Source: Zopfochytrium polystomum
Taxonomy: Eukaryota; Chytridiomycota; Chytridiomycetes; Chytridiales; Chytridiaceae
Direction of reading: 5' to 3'
Length of the DNA stretch: 64,000 nt
Assembly (NCBI GenBank): GCA_025765615.1
Contig: JAIVFJ010000151.1
Span: forward strand, 1-64,000
The notes under the pieces are model-generated. The model searched no databases. It was not told where the DNA came from and saw nothing but the letters and a program-made list of their open reading frames with translations. This document shows, piece by piece, positions 32,109-43,600 of the stretch. A program made the translations under genes and the position numbers. How positions within the stretch are numbered: the stretch's first letter is position 1; every line of letters begins with the position of its first letter.

Positions 32109-33282
32109 TCACAATTTATTGCCACTGCTGCCCGCCGGTACCGCGGACGAAGTCGACGGCTTCCTCCTGGCGGCTGATGCCGCTGCCCGCATCTGTATCG
32201 CTTCGACGTTGTCCCGCGCTCCCCACAGCTTTGCGAAAATCTGCCGCTCGGTCTGCGTCGCGTGGTGCGCCTCGTTCTGATCCGAAGCGGCCGCAACGAC
32301 TTGCTTCATCCCCCGGATGGCAGTCGCGTACCCACTAGCGGCCCAACCGTCGAGCATGGCGGACGCTGCAGAAAGAGCTGTTGACGACTCGGGGGCCAGA
32401 CGAGACGCGTACCCGATGGCGTGTGCCTCCTTTCCTGAAAGAGGCTCCGCGCCGGCGAGGAGGGGCAGTGCCCGAGCCCGGCCGAGAAGCTCCGTCAATC
32501 GCGTTCCCCCTAAAGGAAATTACTTAGTCTACGAATAGGTACGACGAATAGGGCATTGTGGAAGGAGATACCTTGCCACCCGGGAACAATTCCCATTTTG
32601 ATTTGGACGAACTGAACCACAGCGTCATGCTGGATGACGCGCATATCCAGTGATGTTGCAAGCTCAGCGCCACCTCCCAGAGCGTACCCGTCAATAGCTG
32701 CCACTGTCACGAGCGGCAGGGCTCTGAGTCGAGACAGAGTGTCATGCATGAGCAAGCTGAACTGACCACCCGCCTCATGGAAAGGTAAGCTGTCCGACGT
32801 CGTGGAGAGGTCTTTTTTTTTTTTTTTTTTTTTTTTTTGAAAAAAAAAAGTTGAGAGTCACTGTGACACGTGCAATTGCACTCACCAAACCCGCTGCAAA
32901 AGACGCCTCCCTCGCCGGTAACGATTACACCAATCAAGCCGCTCGTCGACGGCTCCTGCGGAAGATGGGAGTCAGAGGCGAAAGGAGGATTGGCCGCGCC
33001 GGGAGAGGACGACGCTGAGGTCTGCGTGGCCTTGGTCGTCCACATCTGCAGAGTATCAACGTGATCGGCGAGCTGGGACATCATACGCGGGGACAGGGCG
33101 TTCTTTCGGGAGGGGTTGGACAGCGACAGGATAGCATGAGAGGAGGCCGCGGGTCTGTTGAGGCCGAATGCCGGCGCGGGAGGCGAAAGCGATAGTGACA
33201 CGGAGCCGCCGCCGACCTTTGCGAACGCGGCGCGCAAGGCGGCGACGGTCGCCGACGAGCCGGCCGTCGCGGTGGTGGTCAT
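32109..33282 (-). CDS. Enoyl-CoA hydratase-family enzyme, ECHDC1-like
   Basis: Three exons: 33282-32886, 32811-32572 and 32509-32109 (345 residues). The introns are GTGAG...AAAG (74 nt) and GTATC...TTAG (62 nt), both phase 1. The joins restore family motifs: CSGFDL across intron 1 and GIVPGWQGGTRL across intron 2. GYALGGGAELA carries the oxyanion-hole glycines. This pattern is that of ECHDC1 (ethylmalonyl-CoA decarboxylase), which clears ethyl- and methylmalonyl-CoA by-products; plain enoyl-CoA hydratase remains possible. The first 45 residues are Ala/Thr-rich and might be a targeting sequence. Its start is only 160 bp from that of the divergent gene at 33443. Confidence 0.85.
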
Positions 33283-33385
33283 TGATGAAACAATCAGTTG
33301 TGGGGCTGCCTGTCTCTGTCTCACCCTCAGATGCACAGACACACGCACTTTCCCTCTCTCACTCTGTTGTTAACGGTGGTCCACC

Positions 33386-33424
<39 letters not shown>

Positions 33425-33442
33425 CTCCAAAAAAGAAAGAAA
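33283..33442. promoter_or_regulatory. Shared divergent promoter with (CA)n repeat
   Basis: The start codons of the ECHDC1-like gene (minus) and the 33443 gene (plus) are 160 bp apart. A (CA)18 tract at 33388-33423 occupies the plus-strand side. No TATA box is obvious. Confidence 0.5.
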
Positions 33443-36400
33443 ATGGGTAACTCGTTGTCAATCAACCCAGATGTGAGTGGCGTCCTCTCCTCTCACTGGC
33501 TCCCCCTTCGCCGCAGCATCCTTCCACTCCCCGCGGTAGTGCGCGGCTTGGGGCGCGGTGAGCGCGACCGCGCACGCAAATCGGCTTCACGCCCCCCCTT
33601 CCGAGGGCTTCTGCGCTGCTGCGTCTTTGTGTTGCGGGGATGCAAATTGGACTGGGCGTCGCAAAGAGACGGGTGCGAGAGACATATGAGTCTGCCTGAA
33701 CTACTGGTTTCTTCGCTCTCCCTCCGATCACCGCCCCCTACACGTTAACGCCCTATGGATGCCACTAACTCTTCTCTCTGTCTATTTAACCCACCATGGA
33801 TCAATAAACTCCCCTCCCTTGCGTTTTCCAGACGATCGACAACAACGAACTTCTGCGGCCTCCGGATAGGCATCACTCGCTCAACGCGCTCAACAATTCC
33901 GAAAGCCCTTTGTCCCACCCCGCCTCCGCCCTCCAGAATTCCTCATCCCATTTGGACCAGGAGGATGCTGAGCGTGAAGCATACTCCCCCAAAGAATCAC
34001 CCACGGTCCCCGAGTCGTCGTGGGAGTCTGTTGGTCTGCTGAGCGATTCCAGGGGTGGCTATGCTGCTGTCCCCTCCAACCATTCGGACGGTTCGGCTGA
34101 TCTCGCCACTGTCGATCGACCTCCCGCCAGCTCAGTCGTCGTAGCACCAGCCCCCAGCCCTCATGAGCTTGCCGTTGCCGCCGGCCAAACCATCATGTCC
34201 GGTGTGTCTGTTGCGGCCGAGACTTTTGTTGACGCTTCGGTGGGCATGTCGAGGGTCCTGTGGCGGGTCGCAAACGGTGCAGCGAAGCTTCCAGGATCTA
34301 TTCTGTCGACTTTTCGCCGTCCCCACTTCGTGAAACGATGGGCTAGTACGGTGGAGCACTTGGCAAGTGTGAACCCAGGGGTTGTTGTAAGGATTGGAGT
34401 CAACATCGCGAATGCAGCAGTCGGATTTGGCACAGAACCTGGTGGCTTGGGCGAAATCGAAAAGCTCCAGACACTCTCCCGCGTGTGGTGGGACTGCATG
34501 GCAAACGTTCGTGAGGCCGTGAACGTCGAGGTGCGGTTCGTACTGAAAAGGCCTGCGGAGGAGGCTGATCCGAAACCGGAAAGTCCGGAGGGATCCTTGG
34601 ACGAACAGCCGGAAAACGTCTTTCTATCTGAAGCAGTTGACTTGAGTATCCTTGGAACGTACTCAATCGAACCCGGCGTGCACATTACGAAGCTGGTTCC
34701 TCGACGAGACGCTCGTGCCAAAACGAAGATTGGGCATTCAATCAGTCCCGAAAACCTCGTTGGCATTCAAGTGATAGTGCCACGTCTCCTGCCAGAAGTA
34801 GAATCCCTCCGTGAAATCATCGAAAAATTGGAGGACGCGAGTGGGCCGCTTGCGTCTCAAAACCCAATACCCGACACCATTGATGACCTTGCTAAATCAG
34901 AGGACGAGCACAAGACTCCGCCGAGACGGCTGTCATCATTGATTATTCGGGAGCAACTGGACGAACCCACTGAAAGTGTGAGCAACGTGGAAAGTCTTAC
35001 TGTGTTGGTGGAAGATGGCTCACCGCCTTCGGCACCTCTCAACAAAACGACAGACGACATTGGCTCTGGAAGGGCTGCTTCCCCCACTGCTGATTTCGAA
35101 GCAGGCGCTGACACCCTATCACCTGCCTCTCGAAAAGTGACATTTTCTAAAGAAACTCGCGGTGGTTCTGACGGTGGCAGCTCTGCTCACACAGCGGTTG
35201 GTGATGATATTAAACTCCCAGTTAGGGCAAGCGCTCCGCCCGTCGTTCACACTTTGACCGTGGATGATCCAAATCTTGCTTGGGTCTTCAATGGACAGAG
35301 GATTTACCAAGGAAGGTCAAGCCAAAGCAACGAAATTATTGATCAAGATGATTTGGCTGCGGAACTCGAAAAAGAATTGTTGTGTCTATCCACCAACTTT
35401 ATCCTTCGCCTGGATCCCACAGGAACTCAAATCTTGGAGATTGGGTTGCCTTCTTTCTCTGCTTTCACGCGCGATGCCGAAATATTGAAAAAGCAGTGCA
35501 CGATTAGGTTTCAAAGCGACGCTGATTACTTTAGTGAGCAGGTTTGGGGTATCTACGGGTGGAAAGCACCAAGGACAAGTATGTCAGAAGAGGAAGCAGG
35601 GATCCTTTACGCCGGCGAACGACCCGTAATTCCACCTTGGAGGACGAGTTCCACAATTCATCTGCCAAAAAAGGAGCCAAAACCGCGTCATGAGAAAAAT
35701 AAGACGGGCTATTATCGGCCCCCGAGAAAGGGTGTTCGCACCGTCATTGACCATGACCAAGAGGCTGCTTTAGGCCCACAATTCCCGTTTCCAGAGACCG
35801 TTCTTAACCCACCAAAGCGCACTCCACATACTGTTACAACAAGAGACCCAGCCACAGGAGAGCCTGTGTCATCGCCGCTTTACTCTCCATGCCGCTATGA
35901 GCAGCTCCTTCATTTACTGGAAACGACAATACCCTCCGTCCCTCTCCCCGAACTCGTGGAGTTTCTCGACCTGGCCCCAAACGACCCATCGCCTATTCTT
36001 CGAAATATTCTTTCATGCGAACCTATCCACCTTCCACGAGCATTTTACCCTCTGTTTTCAGCTCTGGTGGGAGGAGATGATGGAATTCGCGAGATTCTAA
36101 CGCAGTGGAGGGCGTACCAAAAGCGATTTGAGATTTTGGTTGAAATGGAAGCTCGTGCAAGCGAGGCAGCCGAAAGAGCCCGCCAAGGCCAGCAAATGTC
36201 CATATCCTTTCCGCTGATCCCTATAAGTGGAAGCGCAGGCAGTTCCACGTCTGGACCTGAATCGTCTCTCCCGTCCGAAAGTTCGGCAGTGGCAACGCCA
36301 TTATCTCCTTCAGGCATGTCGACAGCAGCTGAAGCTGCCGCAGGTTCACCGTCGGGCCCTCCCCCTCACTCAACTGCCTCTCTTCCACCTTCGTCTTCCT

Positions 36401-37053
36401 CGCTCACATCGTCCAATGCCTCATCCACTACCTCAGCCTCCATCCCAAACGCGGCTTCACCTGTTGGAACGGCGCCAGCAGCCGCCGGCACTTCCAACGC
36501 CGTCGCCAACACTTCCGCTGTACCCGCCCCGGCCAGCGCCATCGCCAGCGCCGCGACCCCGACCGTCTCTGCTGCATCCTCGTCCACGACCACCACGCCG
36601 CTCACCCCCGAGGCGCTCGCCGCGTCCGCGCGAGCCCGAGTCGTCCGGATCCAAGCGCTCTGCGGCGAAGCGTGCTCAAGGCTTCTGGCCGAGGCCCCCG
36701 GCGCCGAATGCTACGTCCGCATCACGGGCTTCCGCGGCGACCTCCCGCCGCGGCTCGCGCCCGGCACGTACGAGGCGCTGGGGAAGTCAGCGGCCGCGGC
36801 GGTTGGGGGCGGCGGCGGCGGCGGCCCAGGGACCCCGACGTCGAACGGCGGCGGAGGCGGTGGCTCGGGTGGCGGTGGGGGCGGTTTGGGCGGAGGCGGA
36901 GGTGGGGGCGGGGGAGGCGGCGGCGGCGGCGGGAGTGGTACCGTCAAAGCGATTGCCGGAGGCGAGGACGCCGTGCGAATGTTTGAGCACGTGACGACGC
37001 GCCTGGTGCCGGTCATGGTGTGGGAAACGCGGTTTGACGGGGACCGTTGGTGA
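33443..37053 (+). CDS. Large unknown protein with N-myristoylation start
   Basis: Exon 1 (33443-33472) encodes only MGNSLSINPD. A 359-nt intron follows (GTGAGT at 33473, pyrimidine-rich end TTTTCCAG at 33831). Exon 2 runs 33832-37053 (total 1083 residues). MG-x-x-x-S is the consensus for N-terminal myristoylation, so the protein may sit on membranes. No named domain was recognised. A conserved-looking core lies at about 450-770 (VHTLTVDDPNLAWVFNGQR, FFSEQVWGIYGWKA-like, LLETTIPSVPLPELVEFLDL). Serine/alanine-rich low complexity and a long poly-Gly run come next, with a final MFEHVTTRLVPVMVWETRF. The frame without exon 1 has no ATG near its start, which supports the two-exon model. Confidence 0.7.
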
Positions 37054-37959
37054 ATGGGGAGGACGGCTGCGGCAGTCTCCCCCTCCCGATTTTGCGTGGC
37101 TTTATTGAGTGTGTTAGCGTTCTCCGCTCTATTCGATTCTTTTAGTGTGCCGATCTGCGGGACGTCTTCCTGCAAATTCTTTTCGTTCTTGCCCCAGCGC
37201 GCGTAATCAATAGTCTGCTTGCTTCACAAAATTGGCGGCCACGACAGGAAATGTCAGAGAAAGGTGGAGCGAGAAAGGGGTTGTAGGAGAAGAGGCGGTA
37301 TCTTGTCGATTCTGCGTCTGCCTTATTGTTCCCACGGCCGATACAATCCGGAAGAAAGGAGAAAGGATACAGAAGGAAAAGGCAGCCCAACGACTATCCG
37401 TCCCTCTGCGTAGCGTTTCGTCCATCGCAACCCAGTATTCCCTCACGAACGCAGCCACCTCCTACATCAACCCCGGATTAAAAATAAAACGAACCAAATC
37501 GTCACCTGCCTGAATAACCCGAAACCGTAATCTGGAATCTCAGGGCGGAGAAAATGGGAGAAGGGTGAAAGAGAAGGTGGAGCGAAGGGGGGGAAAGAAA
37601 GGTTTTCCAAACCAGACACCAAAGAGGCCAAGAAGGAAACGGGAAGCAGCGGGGAGGGTGAAGAGAGAGGACGGTTAACGATGGCTGGTCGACACTCTTG
37701 GATTGCCGGATGGAAAACAAGGCGGGAGGTGCGGAAGTAGTGGGAATTGGAAGAATGGACTCTACAACAAAGCAAAAGGAGAACGACCAGATCCTTCAAG
37801 GGGTGTGAGCCACGCCAGACAGGAGGAATAGTGCCACGAGGAAGAAAAAACAACGGTGAAAAAGATATCGCACGAACCAGACACTGCCCTCCCTCCCCCC
37901 ACAGATCTCCCAACCTCAAGTCCCTCTTTTTATGACCCACAGTTAAGCCTCATGTTCCT
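37054..37959. other. Intergenic region between convergent genes
   Basis: It separates the stop of the plus-strand gene (37053) from the stop of the minus-strand PH gene (37960). It should hold both 3' UTRs. No open frame with a recognisable product is present. Confidence 0.5.
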
Positions 37960-39639
37960 TCACCCGTTTCTGGTCAACCACCCAGACAAGATGCCATTGG
38001 ATGGATACTGATTCTTTATCTCAAATGTTTGGGTCGTGTACGGTGTCAGGTTTGGTTTAGGGCGGTCGCCCCCCGGTTGAGACAATCCACCTGGCGCTTG
38101 TGCGGCTGACACTGGGGTGGGTCCATTGCTGGCTGTCCTTGTTGGAGGAACTGGCGTTCCAGAGAGAGATCGTCCGGTCGGAAGTCCAGACGGAATATAA
38201 TGGACATCTCCACCAGTTGGAGTTGCAGAGGCAACGGAGGCGATGCCGACGGCTTTGGGCGGAAAAACTCCAGGACGAGGCGCGATACCCGCATTGGGGA
38301 GTGGACCAGCGTCGCCGGGGCTGGTAGTCGATCGTTGCTGCGGAACTTGCTGCGATTGTTGCTGTTGTTGCAGCTGCTTTTCGCGAATCGCTTGGGTGAA
38401 TTCTTCCGGTGGCTCTGGCTGTTCTGCGAGGTTGAGAGAAGCAAGGTATGCTGCCACTTTGGTGTGAGAGATGACATACGGATGATCTTGGAGAGTGGAA
38501 CCCGCTGATTCAGCGTTAGCCGCGGGGACTGGGGTCGCTACAGGGGCGGGTGGTGCGGGCGCGTAAGTTTGAGCGGGAGCAACGGCAGCATCTGGCTTGG
38601 GAGCAAGACTGCCCGACCGTCCAAGATTGGGGTGAGGAGGAACAGGGCCGGAAGACAGCGAAAGCGAACGCCCGTTTCCTGCTGATGTAGGATGGGGGCC
38701 GGACCCGGACGCAGACAGCGCAGCAGGTGGCCGAGGGAGAGGCGCGCGTCCATAGCGAATGCTGGAGATGGCAGCCTTGATGTCAGCAAGCCCTGCAATG
38801 AAGTATCGGTTCAGAGTGGGAGGGTTCAGTGTTAGAGTATCGTGATAGTAAGAAAGCTCCACACCAACACCCCACTACTTACAATCCATCATCGGTTCCT
38901 TGGCTTCAGCCTGCAGAGCCCACGTTCTATAATCCCTTGGATCTCGTTCTTGGTTTTCAAAGCCGGGCTGCGGTGGAACGTGCAGGGTCCTGACGTTGAA
39001 AATACCGACCCCATGCTCAGAAACAAATGCCTGAGATGAGGCGTCCAGTTTCATGTAGCCAACTGGATCGCCATTCGGATTGGCATTGCGGAAGAGGTAG
39101 ATGGTGTCCCCGGCGAGAACCACAAATCGACGTTTCCAAAAGGTTCCAGCGCTCTCGCTAGTTGATAGCTTGTCGAGATAACCGCCGCGGGTGATGCCAA
39201 ACTGAGTAGCAAGCAGCTCGATCGTTACAGATGGGGACACATCCGACAGAGCTATAGGGTCTTGCTGTTGAACCTGAAGCGGTGGTTGGGAAGATTGCGG
39301 AATGTACTGCACCTGAGGCTGGGGATGTGGGGGAGGGAAGGACTGCTGCTGTTGCTGCAGAAGCTGGGGATGTCGGAGTTGTTGTTGCTGTTGCAGGTCG
39401 GGGATCTGGTTGTGGTGCTGCTGCTGATGATGCTGCTGCTGCTGAATCTCCTGCTGCAGTTGGTTCAACAGCGAGTTGAGGCCGGCCGAGCGGGAAGACT
39501 GGGGGATCCCACTAGCCAGAGTGCCGCCACTGCCAACACCCGCGGCGGCATTGCCAAGGCCTGAGTTGGTGAGAATGTTTGCGCTGCTGCTGCTTGCGTT
39601 CAGATAGCGATCCGCAGCGGGATGTTGGATCCGAGCCAT
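37960..39639 (-). CDS. PH-domain protein with poly-Gln region
   Basis: Two exons: 39639-38883 and 38792-37960 (529 residues). The intron 38882-38793 is GTAAGT...TTGCAG, 90 nt, phase 1. The join completes the PH-domain helix (EPMMDWLADIK). Start: ATG of MARIQHPAADRY. Residues 55-145 are Gln/His-rich. The PH domain spans about 150-290 (GGYLDKLSTS, FWKRRFVVLAGDTIYLF, then the conserved Trp). The C-terminal 240 residues are Pro/Ala/Ser-rich with a second poly-Gln stretch. PH domains usually bind phosphoinositides or proteins at membranes; the specific role is unknown. Confidence 0.82.
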
Positions 39640-39869
39640 CTGTTGGTCGATCGCTGTCGTCGTCGTCGTTCGCTGCGGCAGTTGCACTCGCAGGCGGAGG
39701 GGGTAGTCCAACGAGGGGGTTCGCGGCGAAAGGTAAAGCAACTGGGCGGGCAACGAACAGAGTTTGAAGCGGAGAAAGGAGTGGTGGTGGAAGGCGGTGG
39801 GGTCGTGGTGGTCGTTGTAGTTGTTCGTCGTTTAACGTCCCCCGCCCCGAAGCAGAGAGGGCGAAGATG

Positions 39870-39870
<1 letters not shown>

Positions 39871-39961
<91 letters not shown>
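39871..39961. repeat. (GA)n microsatellite upstream of the PH gene
   Basis: About 45 GA dinucleotides with one break, 232 bp upstream of the PH-gene ATG and CT on the coding strand. Purine-rich sequence (GAGACAGAGA) continues to about 40190. Confidence 0.9.
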
Positions 39962-39965
<4 letters not shown>

Positions 39966-40691
39966 CGCAAACACACAAGCAGCACCCAAGAACTTTCGCA
40001 GGTGGCGGCGACGGCAGAGAACGACGGAAATAGTGGGTGGGTGGATGGAGACAGAGAGACAGAGAAACTGAGAGACAGAGAGACAGGGGGAGCGCCAGAG
40101 ATGCTGAGAGGGGTGGGGAACAGCGAGAGACAAAGAGACAGACGGAGTGGACAACACAAGAGAGAAAGCGAGAGAGAGAGAGAGACAGACAAGGCGAGAA
40201 AACAAATGCTTTCGCGGTGGTGGCTGGGAGGAATAGGCAGGAAACGAGCAATACCCCGCCCTGGCCCAAAGCCAAGCTGAAAACAAATAAGTTTCTTCCT
40301 TGCAAGGTGCAGCAGCAGGAGCAGGAGCATAGTTGAAAAAGTAAGTGTATCGCACCCAACCCGTCCAAGAACAAAACAAAAAAAAAAAAAAAAAAAAATT
40401 AAAATGAAAGAAAGTGTGTGTGACTCTCGATCCACTTGCGCTGAGGCAGCTGTTTTCTCAACCTTGAACCAGGTAATATAAATAAACTTTGCTCGAAAGC
40501 AGCTACTACGATGGATGAACTGAACTGACCGCAAAAATTTTTTGGTGGGTAGCGTAAGGAAGAGAAAAAGTAACAGACGAGAACAGCACGTGAAAAGGGA
40601 ACGACCAAGCAGAAAATCATCCAAAAATCGAAGGAAGAGAGAGAGAGAGAGAGCGAGAGAGAGAGTGAATACTTCATAAACACCACGTTTG
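39962..40691. other. Intergenic, purine-rich
   Basis: Purine-rich simple sequence at 40040-40190, an A-run at 40374-40398 and a short GA tract at 40638-40665. The long minus-strand frames here encode Leu/Ser repeats from the CT tracts and are not genes. Confidence 0.5.
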
Positions 40692-43600
40692 TTACAACAC
40701 CAAAACAGCCATGCGCTTCTCCTGCCGCGTCGATGCGCCACTGCCGCTCCGCTTCTCTAGAACGCTTGCCAATGGCGCTGCATAAGGGACCTCCTCCGCT
40801 GGAACGGCATCGTCCGGCTCTGCCCGTACGCTGCCATCTGTTGAAGAATTTGATTCAACATACTCCCCTCCTTGCTTTGCACCCGCCGCTGTCTTCTTGT
40901 CCACTGCACCTTCCGAGACGACAGCGGAAAACAGGGACGGCGACTCTGGATGCGGAACGCTGTCTCCGGGCGGGGACGGAACCGATGACAGCGACGACGA
41001 CGACAGCGACGACATTGAAGTAGACTTGACGGACCCGTTCGCGTCGCGCAGTGATCGAAGCGCTGGATCAAGCGACAGTCGTCCCACAACAGGAGCTGCG
41101 TCCACTTTGTTTTGTCCCGTTGCTACTGTGGATGGAACACAAGCTTCGCTCTCCTTCTTATCCACGCCTTCTGCGTTCTCGTGCATCGCGTTTGTCTCAA
41201 AAGCGCCAGAACTTTCGCTGACCTCCATGGCACTCGGAGCGATTGCCCCGACGGGACTTCCTGCTACCGCGTTTCGCGTGGTGGCCGATTCCGGCAGAGC
41301 CACGCTAGTGCTGCCTTTACGAAGTGTAAATCGGAAAAATGTCGCTCGACGAGGCGCTGTGTATGCGGGCGAAATGTCCACGGGCGAAGGTTTCCCATCC
41401 GTCGCTTGTGAGGGCGCCGAAATCGATGCGGTTGCTGAGGGGGGAGGTAGAGCTGATGAGCTTGTCGAAGGGGTGTCAGCGACCATTTCACGCAATGAAT
41501 GAAATGGCCGTTTGGAGACGGACGAAGGGGACTGCGACTCTGCCCTCCTTGGTTCTTGCTGCGAAAAGGCCTCCGGCTGAGCATCAGTCGTTTTGGAGGA
41601 GACCAAGCAATCACCATTCTCGATGCCGATTTCATTCGAGAACGTGACCGGTGGTGCCGCTGGTTCCGGTGAAAGTGCAACTGGTGTACCTTCATTCTTG
41701 TTCTTGAACGGCGACGCCAGTCTCGCCCAAGCAAAAGGAGACCGCAGCACAGCTGTTGCCCGTGAGCCGCGCTTCACACCGTATCCTGTCGTAGGTGGCA
41801 CGTAATCAATTTCAACCTCCGTCGGCGTCGACTGGATGCCCTTGGAATTAATAGGTGAAAATAGGAAGGACGTCGTCGGTGGGTGAGACGTCGGTGGGGG
41901 AGGCAGTGGTTTGTCAACTACTCTTGACGGAGAATGGGGCAAAACTATACGGCTGGGCGACTGTGTCTCGTTGAGGAAATCGTTCATGGTTATCGAGACA
42001 TTTCCATCCCTTCCGGATTGGCTGTTGTCGTGCTCGGCGGATGAGCAGACTTCCATCGATGTATCAGCGATGGGAGGCAAACTGTCACAAAGTATCGAGC
42101 CATGTTCCTCGGTCGTGTCTCCTTTCTTGTCAAAAGTAACAGACTCCTCTACTTTCCATGGTGTAGGCTCTGTTCGCAACTTAGCACGATCAGCCTGGTC
42201 AGAAAAGTGGTTGCTCGGAGCCTTTCTTTCCATTGATGATTGGGAAGGGTGCCTATCCACGTCAACATCACCGAAACCAGCAAGTACCAAAACCATCTGG
42301 CGTGTAACTGAGCTTGGAGTTACTGCGGTGGACGAGGTTGGTTTTACATTTGGCGCAGGAGCTTCGACGCTGCGCACTGCAGGCCCCGAGCGAGTTGGAG
42401 TTGTGGAAAACTGCAAAGAAATAGGCTTTGGTGGAGACTTCTCACTGACTCCAACCAAACTAGGCAGTTCTCGTACTGGTTGCGCCGATGCTGCAGAAAT
42501 CTGTTGAACGTCGTCGCGGGCCGCAAGTGGCTTCGCAAAAAGCAGGTTCACTTCGTTCTGCGTTTGATCAGCCGTAGAAGGTGGGCCCGTCACTTGAGTT
42601 GAATGTTCATCTTTGTTCGCACTCGGGCTACTACTGGAAGTACTGGTAATGGTGGCGTCATCCGGCAAGTCCGCAAAGTCGAGCACTCTACGCGAAGGAG
42701 GATCAAATGTTGTCGAATCACACTTCCGGCTACTCGGATCGTGTGCCCTAAAGTCACAGGTTTTCAAAGGCGAGGAGTCCTTGGCGGGCACAGCAGGCGG
42801 ATGCAGCTCTTGAAGCCGAGGCTTCGGCAATGTGACGTTCGTCCCTTCCAATTCCCAGCTTGGCTTGTGTTGGTTGTTAGCTTTGGGGAGTGTGCTCACC
42901 GAGACGTCCTCCGCCCTCATAGTCGCAACCTCCGAAGGCATTGGGTCTTCCATAATCATTGAAACGAAACTATTTGATGGTGCTATACGGACGGTCGGTA
43001 CAGCAGACTCTGACCCCAAGATAGACCCATTGGATTCCAACGCGTTTGCAGTCGTTGAGTTGATCGACCCACGACCCGCGGAGATCCCTGCAGAGAGAGC
43101 AGATTTTTTCGCGGGGCCTGGAATGCGAGACAGTTGCATTCTAATTTTGTCGCTTGTAGAACTGATGAAAGTCGTTAGGCTGAACTTCAACCGACTGGCT
43201 GATGAGTCCACTTTTGACATATTTTGAGAAAGAGCTGGAGAGGATCCTCGAGGTGCAATATATTCGTCGTCACCCATGATCCGCGGTTCCTCCAGGATAT
43301 CAGGGGCAAATTGCAGCATCCGTTTCCCTTCTCGCTCAACGAGTTCCGGCAAAAGCGCAATTCCACTGCCGGCGCGTTGCTGCTGTTCAGTCGAGGTCCC
43401 TAAAGTAACCTCCTCGTTTGTGAGATTGATTTGTTCGGTGGGTATCTCAGTCTCCGTTTTAGGAACATTTGGGGTTTCAGACTCGTTGGATAATGCTATG
43501 CGCCGTCCCAATGAAAGCAGAGTGCTGCTTTTTTGTGATGAGTCGGTGCTCTCCTTTCGAGTTGCCAGTTTTATGAACGGGCGGAAACGATTGCTTTCTT

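Noticed and set aside
39600..40741. Minus-strand frames rich in Leu and Ser (259 and 409 codons)
   Set aside because: They translate the (CT)n tract and its flanks; the PH gene starts at 39639 with normal composition.
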